From: Lachnospiraceae bacterium UBA3692
Lineage (GTDB): Bacteria; Bacillota; Clostridia; Lachnospirales; Lachnospiraceae
Direction of reading: 5' to 3'
Assembly (NCBI GenBank): GCA_002372815.1
Contig: DFIR01000098.1
Location: 1 to 20,959 of the forward strand
Length of the DNA: 20,959 nucleotides
The first letter of the stretch is position 1; each line of letters opens with the position of its first letter. The notes beneath the pieces are model-generated. The model ran no database searches. It was not told the DNA's origin and saw nothing but the letters and a program-made list of their open reading frames with translations. The position numbers and the translations under genes were made by a program. Of this stretch, positions 7,374-14,791 are shown in pieces.

Positions 7374-7406
7374 AAAGCCCGGGATGTCATTCCCATCCCG
7401 GGCTTT
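7374..7406 (-). terminator. Intrinsic terminator after the small P-loop gene
   Basis: A 13-base perfect stem (AAAGCCCGGGATG and its complement) with a 7-base loop is followed on the minus strand by TTTTCTTTC, a standard intrinsic terminator about 25 bases past the stop codon. The HlyD-like gene starts only about 50 bases further on with no clear promoter, so this may act as an attenuator. Confidence 0.88.
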
Positions 7407-7429
7407 CGTGGATACCTCTAATCGTTCGA

Positions 7430-7840
7430 TCAGACGATGAGCTCTCTGCACTCCTCGGGGATATCCGCCTCGTCGAGCGAAACGCTGACGATGAAATCCA
7501 CATGGTAGACAGTGCTGAACTGCTGCAGTCTCTCGATCACCGGACGGATGTCCTTGTCCTTCAGAACGGCAATGTCGAGAAAACTGTCGAAATACATCTG
7601 CTCAAGGTCATGATCCTGAGAGATAATACCGGCCACAAAACCGATGAACTGGTCGGCATTCTCGATCCGGAAATCTTTCACGTTGATCAGGCGGATCCGG
7701 GTATTCAGCTCGAACATGTGCTTGGTGCTCTTGTCAAGGTAACAGATGTTCCCGAGGATCCCCCGGATCTCTGTGTTGGCCTTGTCCAGCAGCCGCTTCG
7801 TCTTGCCGTGTCCCTTACTCCCTGCGATCAATTGAACCAT
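7430..7840 (-). CDS. Conserved hypothetical small P-loop protein
   Basis: This 136-residue cytosolic protein starts MVQLIAGSKGHGKTKRLLDK, with a clear Walker A loop (GSKGHGKT, 7-14). A likely Walker B-type strand (VDFIVSVSLDE) lies near the C-terminus, and the segment YLDKSTKHMFELN follows the first helix. It resembles a clostridial family usually left as hypothetical or loosely labelled ATP-binding or PilT-like; no motility genes are nearby, so I do not adopt the PilT label. The start has AGGAGG eight bases upstream, and the gene has its own promoter and terminator. Its place beside the HlyD-like gene and sepF hints at an envelope or division role, but this is inference only. Confidence 0.8.
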   Translation of the reverse strand: MVQLIAGSKGHGKTKRLLDKANTEIRGILGNICYLDKSTKHMFELNTRIRLINVKDFRIENADQFIGFVAGIISQDHDLEQMYFDSFLDIAVLKDKDIRPVIERLQQFSTVYHVDFIVSVSLDEADIPEECRELIV

Positions 7841-7900
7841 TGCATCGTCCTCCTGTTTTCTGATTGAGCCTGTGCCGCACAGAGCGGCATTTCTGATTAG

Positions 7901-7929
7901 ATTATATCGTTATTGAAATGGAAAAGCAA
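7901..7929 (-). promoter_or_regulatory. Promoter of the small P-loop gene
   Basis: On the minus strand TTGCTT (7924-7929) is separated by exactly 17 bases from a perfect TATAAT (7901-7906). The start would be near 7894, with a leader of about 55 bases that contains a small hairpin (GCCGC-TCTGT-GCGGC, 7873-7887). The promoter begins six bases after the carboxypeptidase stop codon, so no separate terminator is visible for the large upstream operon. Confidence 0.85.
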
Positions 7930-7934
7930 CGACT

Positions 7935-8927
7935 TTACTGCCCGTCTCCGACGGCCTCCTCCAGCAGCGAATACATGTTCCTGTACAGCTGCGTATGGTC
8001 GGCTGCGTTCAGAATGACGGAGATGTAGGGCTTCGCGTCCTCCCGCACCGACAGGATGATCAGGTTCGCGCCGGCCTCATCCGTCGTCCCGGTCTTGCCT
8101 CCGATCACGGTGATGCCCTTCGGCGCCTTCTGTGCGCCGCTCAGGAACTCGTCCGTCGCGTTCACATAGATGCTGCGGACATTGCCGTTCTTGTCCTTGA
8201 ACGCGGTGTCATAGGACCCCTGGTGAATGATCTCGGCGAAGTCCTCGAACTGCATGTCAGCATTCAGGATCAGGTACAGGTCGTAAGCCGTGGTGTAATG
8301 CTCCGGGTCATGCAGGCCGTGCGCGTTCCTGAAATTCGTGTCCGTGGCGCCGAGGCGGTGCGCCTCCTCGGTCATCATCTTCGCGAACTCCTCCTGGCTG
8401 CCGCCGATCTCCTCGGCGATCAGGTTCGCGCAGTCATTGGCGGAGAACACGAGCAGGTAATTGAGCGCCTGCTCCATGGTCATCTGGTCCCCGACGTTCA
8501 GTCCCAGCTGCTGGGCGTCCCAGGGGAGGTCCAGCGTGCTCTTCTTCACCTTCAGGGTCTTCGACATGTCGCCGTACTTCATCGCCATGTAGGCGGTCAT
8601 GAGCTTCGTCGTGCTGGCGGGGTAGATGCGCTCTGTGAGGTTCTGCGCCCGCAGCGTGCGCCGCCCGTTCAGGTCGAACAGGCCTGCCGCGCCGACGTTC
8701 TTCACGGCTTCCCGCTCCCCGGCGTCCTCTGAGACCTCCGGGAGGCACAGATCCCGTGCAAAAGGTACCGCCCGGTACGTGTACTCCGTGGAGTGCGTCA
8801 CCAGGCGGAAATGGGACTGCATGGTGTTCTGTTCGTAGGCCTGCGGATATTCTCTGCTGCATCCGCCGAGCATGATCAGCGCGGCGGTAAGGAGTGCAGC
8901 GGCTCCGGCTTTATTTATACATCTCAC
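7935..8927 (-). CDS. Lipoprotein D-alanyl-D-alanine carboxypeptidase (PBP, S11 family)
   Basis: This DacA/DacF-type enzyme trims the terminal D-Ala from peptidoglycan stem peptides outside the membrane. Active-site motifs are S105-x-x-K108 (ASTTK), S162-A-N164 and K278-T-G (GGKTGTT). I chose the GTG at 8927, giving 330 residues, because it places a lipoprotein signal at the N-terminus: basic residues, hydrophobic AGAAALLTAALIML, then lipobox LGGC with C23. GAGGAG lies 12 bases upstream. The frame continues upstream, but that stretch overlaps mgsA and reads like shadow sequence. The protein ends just after the catalytic domain and lacks the C-terminal amphipathic anchor domain of DacA, so the lipid probably replaces it. 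It overlaps the mgsA-like gene by 17 bases. Confidence 0.9.
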   Translation of the reverse strand: MRCINKAGAAALLTAALIMLGGCSREYPQAYEQNTMQSHFRLVTHSTEYTYRAVPFARDLCLPEVSEDAGEREAVKNVGAAGLFDLNGRRTLRAQNLTERIYPASTTKLMTAYMAMKYGDMSKTLKVKKSTLDLPWDAQQLGLNVGDQMTMEQALNYLLVFSANDCANLIAEEIGGSQEEFAKMMTEEAHRLGATDTNFRNAHGLHDPEHYTTAYDLYLILNADMQFEDFAEIIHQGSYDTAFKDKNGNVRSIYVNATDEFLSGAQKAPKGITVIGGKTGTTDEAGANLIILSVREDAKPYISVILNAADHTQLYRNMYSLLEEAVGDGQ

Positions 8928-9306
8928 GCCACTCAAGGTCTCCTCTGTCCAGTGATTTGATAAGCAGTTCCGCAGTGGCCAGGTTCGTGGCCATGGGAAT
9001 GTTGTGCATGTCGCAGAGCCGGACGATGTCGTTGACGTCCGGTTCATGCTGCTTCGCTCCCAGCGGATCGCGCAGGAAGATGAGCAGGTCGATCTCGTTC
9101 TGCTCGATCTGGGCGCCGATCTGCTGCTTGCCGCCGAGGTGACCGGCCAGAAGCTTGTGCACGTTCAGGTTGGTGACTTCCTCGATCAGGCGGCCGGTCG
9201 TGCCGGTCGCGTAGAGGGCATGCTTGCTGAGAATGCCTCTGTAGGCGATGCAGAAATTCTGCATCAGTTTCTTCTTCGCATCATGCGCGATCAAAGCGAT
9301 GTTCAT
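8911..9306 (-). CDS. mgsA: Methylglyoxal synthase-like protein, catalytic Asp replaced by Lys
   Basis: MgsA turns dihydroxyacetone phosphate into methylglyoxal. This 131-residue protein aligns from end to end: AHD at 7-9, YATGTTG (32-38) for phosphate binding, RDPLGAK (79-85), HEPDVND (87-93) and the NIPMATNLATAE end. The conserved GGDQQ[IV]GA motif, which holds the catalytic base Asp71 in E. coli, reads GGKQQIGA here, with Lys60 (codon AAG at 9127-9129). Other active-site residues (H8, D80, H87, D90) remain. Either the enzyme is inactive or this is a divergent subfamily. The ATG overlaps the rodA stop as ATGA, with GGAG six bases upstream. The symbol denotes homology only. Confidence 0.85.
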   Translation of the reverse strand: MNIALIAHDAKKKLMQNFCIAYRGILSKHALYATGTTGRLIEEVTNLNVHKLLAGHLGGKQQIGAQIEQNEIDLLIFLRDPLGAKQHEPDVNDIVRLCDMHNIPMATNLATAELLIKSLDRGDLEWREMYK

Positions 9307-10511
9307 TCTTCACTCCGTTCTGTTGAGTATGGACCTGCTGTGTTGTCTTCGTGATCATGAATACGCACATTCATTACGATGCCGGCAGCCGTGTACAGGC
9401 ACAGCAGACTGGACAGCCCGCTGCTTATGAACGGCAGGGGGATCCCCGTGTTCGGAAGGAGTCCTGTCGCCACGCCGATATTGAGAAAACTCTGCACGAG
9501 GACCCAGATGCCGGTCCCCATGGCGATCAGCGACCCGCGCGGATCCTGCATGTACGCAGCGATCATGAAGCATCGCAGGGCAATGCCGAACAGCAGGGCG
9601 ATCACAAGTACGCAGCCGGCAAAGCCCAGCGTCTCGCCGATCACTGTGTAGATGAAGTCCGTCGTCGACTCCGCGATGTAGCCTGTTCCGAACAGGGTCT
9701 GCGACTGTGCCGCGTCGAGGCCCTTCCCGATCGCGCCGCCGGAGCCGATCGCGATCATGGAGTTCATCGTCTGGTAGGCGAAAGAATCGGCATAGTCCTC
9801 CGGATGCAGCCACGCAAGGATCCTCTGTGCCTGATAGCCGCGCAGAAATCTGCTGCTGCCGCTCAGCGCGTCCATGAACAGGATCAGCACGAGCGGGATC
9901 ATCGCGGCGATCACGCCGCCGACGATCTGCCAGGCAAGACCGGCTGCAAAGAACATCCCGCACACGATCAGTGCGGTCACCGCAGCCGTGGAAAGATCCG
10001 GCTGCAATGCGATCAGGGCGAGAACGACTGCGCCGCAGGCGGCGCTTATTGTGAAAATGCCCAGAGAATGCATTCGATTCTTATATCTGATTATGAACTC
10101 TGCATAGAATAAAATCAACAAAATTTTCACAACTTCCGACGGTTGGAAGCTGAAAGGGCCGATGTCGATCCATCTCTTCGCCCCGCCGTACGTGACTCCG
10201 AACAGGCGGACGGCCACGAGCAGGAGCAGCGAGAGCGCGTAGACAGCCTGACAGAATCTCTTGTGTGTAAAGACGCCGCGCAGGTCGAACAGCGGCAGAA
10301 TGAAGGCGATGAGCGCCCCGATGACCGTCCCGGCCAGGTGCCGGACCGCGAATCCGTCCGGCGAGAGCCCGGGATGGCGGATGTCCGCCGCCCCGATCGC
10401 CAGTACGCCGATCGCGGAGGCGCCGATCATCATCAGGAGCAGCGCGTAGTCGATCTTCGCAGCTTTCCGGATCGAAAAGAGCGGATCGTCGCCCCGAAAA
10501 AAGTCTTTCAA
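9303..10511 (-). CDS. rodA: RodA/FtsW/SpoVE-family peptidoglycan glycosyltransferase
   Basis: This SEDS polymerase extends glycan strands from lipid II together with a class B PBP. The 402-residue protein has about ten hydrophobic segments and the SEDS landmarks GGAKRWIDIG, FQPSEVVKI, LQPDLSTA, GTGYIAESTTDFIYTVIGE and PNTGIPLPFISSG. Its place two genes after a PBP2 favours RodA over FtsW. I chose the TTG at 10511 because GGAGGAGGAA ends five bases before it and because it overlaps the minC stop as TTGA, matching the other junctions. An upstream ATG would run into minC in a frame that looks like shadow sequence. The 3' end overlaps mgsA. Confidence 0.92.
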   Translation of the reverse strand: MKDFFRGDDPLFSIRKAAKIDYALLLMMIGASAIGVLAIGAADIRHPGLSPDGFAVRHLAGTVIGALIAFILPLFDLRGVFTHKRFCQAVYALSLLLLVAVRLFGVTYGGAKRWIDIGPFSFQPSEVVKILLILFYAEFIIRYKNRMHSLGIFTISAACGAVVLALIALQPDLSTAAVTALIVCGMFFAAGLAWQIVGGVIAAMIPLVLILFMDALSGSSRFLRGYQAQRILAWLHPEDYADSFAYQTMNSMIAIGSGGAIGKGLDAAQSQTLFGTGYIAESTTDFIYTVIGETLGFAGCVLVIALLFGIALRCFMIAAYMQDPRGSLIAMGTGIWVLVQSFLNIGVATGLLPNTGIPLPFISSGLSSLLCLYTAAGIVMNVRIHDHEDNTAGPYSTERSEE

Positions 10512-11212
10512 ACCAGTTCCTCCTCCTCGGACCGGATGCCGAAGAGCTGCACCGCGGCCTGTTTGAGCCACGCATCCGTCTCTTCGACGTCCAGCCGGCG
10601 CACTGCGCCGTCTTCCAGGACCAGCAGGCAGTCCCCGCGCCTGCGGAACAGCTTCTGCAGGCCGGAGCTGTCATCTCTCCAGGCCGTCTCGCCGATCGTC
10701 ACTTTGTTGGAATCCAGCTCGCGGATATACGCGAAGCTGCCCCCGCACTGCAGTCTTCCGGAGAGCCTGCCGAGGATCACGGCGAAGCTGCCGCACCGGA
10801 TCTGCGCCGAAGCGGGCACATCGCCGACCAGCAGGAGCGGGCGGGTCTCCTCCAGCGTCTCCCCTTCCTCCAGGGAGCCCTGCCGGACGTGCATCATGCG
10901 GAGGTCCGGGCGCGGATCGCCGGGAAGGTCGCCTTCCTGCCGGAGCGCGCGCACGAACAGCTTCTCATCCTCTCCCTCCGTCCGGAGGATGCACCGGATC
11001 TGTACATCCGTCTCCCTGCGGATCACGGCGATGACCGCGTCCTCCTCTTCTCTCGTGAGGCTGCGGCCTTCGATCCGCAGCGCGAGGGGTGCGTTTCCGA
11101 AGAATCTCTTTGCGTCGCGGAAGCGCGCGGCGGCATCCGCAAGCACCTTGTCAAAGGGCGGTTCACTGTCAAGGATCAGTGTGATCCCGCCGGGATAGCT
11201 TTTGATATCCAT
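10508..11212 (-). CDS. minC: Divergent septum-site-determining protein MinC
   Basis: MinC inhibits FtsZ assembly and normally needs MinD for membrane recruitment. The 234-residue product has an N-terminal MinC_N-like part (about 1-100) and a C-terminal beta-helix: VRQGSLEEGETLE (109-121), LLLVGDVPASAQI (126-138), then FAVILGRLSGRLQCGG. In typical MinC the loop after the first strand is RSGQ, needed for MinD binding; here it reads EEGE. The usual NPGAE is PASAQ. GAGGAG stands eight bases before the ATG, and the gene begins 12 bases after the PBP2 stop. The next gene is rodA, not minD. Homology is reasonable; retention of the MinCD function is doubtful. Confidence 0.8.
   Translation of the reverse strand: MDIKSYPGGITLILDSEPPFDKVLADAAARFRDAKRFFGNAPLALRIEGRSLTREEEDAVIAVIRRETDVQIRCILRTEGEDEKLFVRALRQEGDLPGDPRPDLRMMHVRQGSLEEGETLEETRPLLLVGDVPASAQIRCGSFAVILGRLSGRLQCGGSFAYIRELDSNKVTIGETAWRDDSSGLQKLFRRRGDCLLVLEDGAVRRLDVEETDAWLKQAAVQLFGIRSEEEELV
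10517..10526 (-). promoter_or_regulatory. Strong ribosome binding site deciding the rodA TTG start
   Basis: The minus strand GGAGGAGGAA lies inside the last codons of minC, five bases before TTG 10511. It supports an unusual start codon that makes a TTGA stop-start overlap. Confidence 0.75.
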
Positions 11213-11224
11213 ATGTGCTTCTCC

Positions 11225-14035
11225 TCAGTCTCCGGACGTCGTGTAGCCGATGATCGGGACCGCCAGGATCTCCTCCAGGCTGCTCTTCTCATAATAGTAT
11301 TCCAGCACCTTCTCCCCCAGCTGGGCGGCGTAGTCCGAGGAATAGCCGTTCGGGATCCTGACCGCGATGGAGATCTCCGGGTCCTCCGACGGGGCGAAGC
11401 CGGTGAAGAGCACGTGGCTCGGGGAGCCGGCGCCGTGCTCTGCCGTCCCGGTCTTTCCGCTGACGGAGATGTCCCCCAGTCTGTAGAAGAAGCTCTTGCC
11501 CGCGATGACGCGGCGCATGCCGGCGTGGATCGCGTCCCAGGTCTCGTCCGAGACGACGACTTCCTGCTCGCCGGAGCCGGCCGCGCTGACGGCCGTCTCG
11601 GTGCCGTCTCCGTGGATGGTCCTGTCGATGATCGTGAGGCCTGACGCCGGACCTCTCCTGGCAACGGCCGCCGCGTAGCGGGCGAGCCCGACCGTCGTAT
11701 AGCGGTTGTCCGACTGGCCTATGCAGGCGCGGACGATGTCCTTGGATGCCGGTACCGGATCGGACTCCTCCATCTCGATGCCGGTCTTCGCGTCCAGGCC
11801 GAAGTAATGGATGTATTTCCGCAGACGTTCCGTTCCCAGTCCGTTGTCCGGTTCGCCGGTGCTGCCCTCTTCCTTGCCCCCGAGGCGGTAGCCGACCTCA
11901 TAGAAGAAGCAGTTGCAGGAATTGGCGATCGCGCCTTCCGGATCCAGCGCGCCGTGACCGCCGGGCCAGATCCAGCATTTGGGCGAGGGATCGATCTTGC
12001 GGAAGATCCCTCTGCAGGGCAGCCAGTCGTGCAGTCCGACCACGCCCTCCCCGAGTCCCGCCGCGGTGGAGACCATCTTGAAGGTCGATCCGGGCGCGGT
12101 GAGAAGCTGCGTCGCCGTATTGGTGAGCGGCGAGTGCGCGGTGAGCAGCTGCCGGTAATAGGTCTCCTCGTGGATGCGGCTGTTGTCATAGCCGGGGTAG
12201 GATACCAGGGCGAGGACATCGCCTGTCTCGATATCCGTAAGCACCACGGACGCCGTGCAGGGATTCAGCTCCAGCTGTGCAGGCGTGATGTTCAGCTGCC
12301 GGATCCGGTTGCGAAGGAACTGGTAGGCGCTGATCCTGCCCTGCAGGAGATCCTCCCGCTCCTCTTCGTTGACCGGGGCGGCCTTCTGCTCGCAGAGGAC
12401 GCGCAGGACCTGCTCCCCGGTGATCGCGCGGTTGGCGATCATGTGGCGGTACATCGTCTCCGTGAACCGCCGGTCGCTGTCGATGACCTTCTGCAGCCGC
12501 TCCCGGAGAGCGTCGAAGATCACGGCGCTGTCGTGTTCATTTTTCGAGAGTCCCAGGGACTCCGTGTCGATCCACTCCTCGGAGACGGCGTGCTCCAGGA
12601 ACTGCGTGAGGGAGGCGGTCTCGTCCTCCGTCCAGGCCCTGTAGACACTGTCACCCGTGTCGATGCGGTCACTCACCAGGATATTGGCGCTGTAGAGCGA
12701 CTGCACAAGGCGGAATTCGTACCCCTGGTACTCGAGGGACAGGTCCTTATAGGGCGTCCTGCCGCTGTCGATCTCCCAGAGGATGCCTTCCCGCACGTTG
12801 TCCCGGTAGTACTCCGCGGCCTGCAGGATCTGCTGTTCCGTATCGGAAGCGCCTGAAGAGGAGAAATGGGACTTGTCCACGACATTGTTGAGGATGGCCG
12901 CGTAGGCGTCCCCGGACGGGATCCGGATCCGGCTGTCGCCCAGGTCCGCGTCGATCTCGAAGATCTCCGGGGAGTCGTAGAGACGGTCCAGAAGAATATC
13001 CGCGACGTAGTGCTCCGCGATCGTGTAGGCGGCCTCCTGCAGGTCCCTGTCGATGGTGAGATAGACATCGCTGCCGTCCTGCGCCGGCTCCGCGTCGAGC
13101 AGCTCGATCTCGCGGCCCATGCTGTCCACGAGGATCTTCCTTCTGCCGCTCTTTCCGTGCAGGATCTGCTCCATGGAGCGCTCCGTGCCGGTCTTGCCGA
13201 TCTGGTCGCCGGCTCTGTAGGTGTCCTCCTCCCCGCTGAGGGCGGCGGCCTCCTCTTCCGAGGCCTCCCCCATATATCCGAGGATCCCGGAGAAGCAGGG
13301 AGCATTCCGGTACTCCCGGGCATACGCCGTCGCGATGCTCACGCCGGGCAGGTCCTCCTCGCGCGCGAGGATCTCCCTGGCCGTTTCCTCGTCCAGGTCC
13401 ATCGCGAGCGTCGTGGGAACGTAGCGCTGATAGGTGTGCAGGGACAGCTGGTAGCGGAGCAGGACCTGCTGCCACAGGAGCCGGGCCTCCTCCGGGGTGT
13501 CCGGGGAGGTCGTGATCCCGAAGCGCCCGCGGAGATCCATGATGACGTCCTCCGCCGACTTGCTCTTCTCCTCCTCCGTCATGTCGGCGATGTCCGCGTA
13601 CCCGTAGACATCCGCCAGGAACCGCTGCAGCTCCCAGTCCGAGACCAGGAAGCGGTAATCCGTGCCGTCACAGCCGATGGAGAAGGTGTCGCTGACCTTG
13701 CCCTTCCCGTCCTCCACGATCCGGATCACCTCGGCGATCTCGCTGTTGAGGAGCTCGTCCGCGGCGGCGTCGTAAGTCGTTGTCGTGTCCGTGAGCGTCA
13801 CGTTGCGGATGGTCCGCGTGTCCGCCAGGACCTTTCCGCTCCGGTCCAGGATCCTTCCCCGCTTTCCGGGGACGGTCACTTCCCTGGTGAGCCTTCCGGC
13901 CAGTTCCTCCCGGTAGGCATCCCCTCTCCGGATCTGCAGCAAAAAAAGGCGCAGGATGAGCACCGGCGCCAGAAGCAGTGTGAGGACGCAGAGGGCGATG
14001 GCCCTGTGCCTTCTATTTCCGCTGAATAGATTCAC
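11225..14035 (-). CDS. mrdA: Penicillin-binding protein 2 (class B, transpeptidase)
   Basis: PBP2 cross-links peptidoglycan and partners RodA. The 936-residue protein has one N-terminal transmembrane anchor (12-34), a dimerisation region beginning about residue 50 (PGKRGRILDRSGKVLA), and a transpeptidase domain with S650-x-x-K653 (PGSTFK), S706-C-N708 and K861-T-G (SGKTGTAEH). It is about 250 residues longer than E. coli PBP2 (633). The extra length lies mainly at about 346-590, between VYLTIDRDLQ and ASVVLTDIETGDVLALVS. The start is GTG, overlapping the radC stop as GTGA, with AAGGG eight bases upstream. minC follows after 12 bases. Confidence 0.93.
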   Translation of the reverse strand: MNLFSGNRRHRAIALCVLTLLLAPVLILRLFLLQIRRGDAYREELAGRLTREVTVPGKRGRILDRSGKVLADTRTIRNVTLTDTTTTYDAAADELLNSEIAEVIRIVEDGKGKVSDTFSIGCDGTDYRFLVSDWELQRFLADVYGYADIADMTEEEKSKSAEDVIMDLRGRFGITTSPDTPEEARLLWQQVLLRYQLSLHTYQRYVPTTLAMDLDEETAREILAREEDLPGVSIATAYAREYRNAPCFSGILGYMGEASEEEAAALSGEEDTYRAGDQIGKTGTERSMEQILHGKSGRRKILVDSMGREIELLDAEPAQDGSDVYLTIDRDLQEAAYTIAEHYVADILLDRLYDSPEIFEIDADLGDSRIRIPSGDAYAAILNNVVDKSHFSSSGASDTEQQILQAAEYYRDNVREGILWEIDSGRTPYKDLSLEYQGYEFRLVQSLYSANILVSDRIDTGDSVYRAWTEDETASLTQFLEHAVSEEWIDTESLGLSKNEHDSAVIFDALRERLQKVIDSDRRFTETMYRHMIANRAITGEQVLRVLCEQKAAPVNEEEREDLLQGRISAYQFLRNRIRQLNITPAQLELNPCTASVVLTDIETGDVLALVSYPGYDNSRIHEETYYRQLLTAHSPLTNTATQLLTAPGSTFKMVSTAAGLGEGVVGLHDWLPCRGIFRKIDPSPKCWIWPGGHGALDPEGAIANSCNCFFYEVGYRLGGKEEGSTGEPDNGLGTERLRKYIHYFGLDAKTGIEMEESDPVPASKDIVRACIGQSDNRYTTVGLARYAAAVARRGPASGLTIIDRTIHGDGTETAVSAAGSGEQEVVVSDETWDAIHAGMRRVIAGKSFFYRLGDISVSGKTGTAEHGAGSPSHVLFTGFAPSEDPEISIAVRIPNGYSSDYAAQLGEKVLEYYYEKSSLEEILAVPIIGYTTSGD

Positions 14036-14712
14036 TGTAGGTACCCTTCTTCTCGCAGACTTGCGTAGCGCAGGTCTCCGATAATGATGTGGTCGAGGAG
14101 CGGGATCTCCAGAAGCCTGCCGGCCTCCTCGATGCGCGCGGTGACACGGATGTCCTCCTCGCTCGGAGACGGGTCCCCGCTCGGATGATTGTGCAGTAAG
14201 ATGATGCCGGACGCGCCGGCGCGCAGCGCGTGTCCGAACAGCTCCCGGACCGGCATGAGCGTCCGGTCCGACGTCCCGGTGCTCAGCGTGATCTCGCCGC
14301 GCAGCTGCAGGTGGTTGTCCAGGAGGAGCAATAGCGCCTTCTCGCAGTGCTCGTGGCGCAACCTCTCCATATACAGCGACGCGATGGACGCCGGGTCCGT
14401 GAAGGACACTGTGCGGATCCTCCTCGCGCGGGCCATCCGCTGGGCGATCTCCGAGAGCGCCAGCAGCTTCACGGCCTTGACCTTCCCGATCCCCCGGACC
14501 GCGAGCAGCTGCTCCATGGTGAGATCATAGAGCGGCAGGAGCCCTTCCCCGGCGGTCTCCGCAGGTCCCGCGGCTGCGAGGACCCGCTGCGCGACCTCCG
14601 TGGCGGAGGCGTCCCGGACCCCGGTCCGCAGGATGATCGCGATCAGTTCGGCGTCCGTGAGACTCTGGGCGCCGTGTTCCAGAAAACGTTCGTACGGCAG
14701 TTCTTTGTTCAT
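14032..14712 (-). CDS. radC: RadC-family (UPF0758) JAMM/MPN protein
   Basis: RadC family members carry a JAB/MPN metalloprotease-like fold; despite the name, a direct DNA repair role is not established. The 226-residue protein has an N-terminal helix-hairpin-helix (LLAVRGIGKVKAVKLLA) and the JAMM motif HNHPSGDPSPSEED. The start at 14712 is set by AAGGAGGG nine bases upstream and gives the usual family length. A longer frame to 14790 exists, but its N-terminal part has no family character. In Bacillus and Clostridia radC normally precedes mreBCD; here it overlaps mrdA directly. Confidence 0.92.
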   Translation of the reverse strand: MNKELPYERFLEHGAQSLTDAELIAIILRTGVRDASATEVAQRVLAAAGPAETAGEGLLPLYDLTMEQLLAVRGIGKVKAVKLLALSEIAQRMARARRIRTVSFTDPASIASLYMERLRHEHCEKALLLLLDNHLQLRGEITLSTGTSDRTLMPVRELFGHALRAGASGIILLHNHPSGDPSPSEEDIRVTARIEEAGRLLEIPLLDHIIIGDLRYASLREEGYLQ

Positions 14713-14721
14713 AAATTCCGG

Positions 14722-14729
14722 CCCTCCTT
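14722..14729 (-). promoter_or_regulatory. Ribosome binding site deciding the radC start
   Basis: The minus strand AAGGAGGG lies nine bases before ATG 14712. It is the strongest site in the 79-base gap between the PLP-enzyme gene and radC, where I see no convincing promoter. Confidence 0.75.
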
Positions 14730-14791
14730 CCGGTCCGTGTGCAGTGTCTGCATACAGTGCGAAAGGCGGGCAGGCGCTCGCTGCGTTCATT

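Noticed and set aside
7873..7887. Small hairpin as terminator for the mutS-to-dac operon
   Set aside because: The stem is only five to six bases, has no U-run after it, and lies downstream of the P-loop gene promoter, so it is part of that leader.
14713..14790. N-terminal extension of radC to ATG 14790
   Set aside because: The added residues have no family character, while ATG 14712 has a strong ribosome site and gives the standard length.
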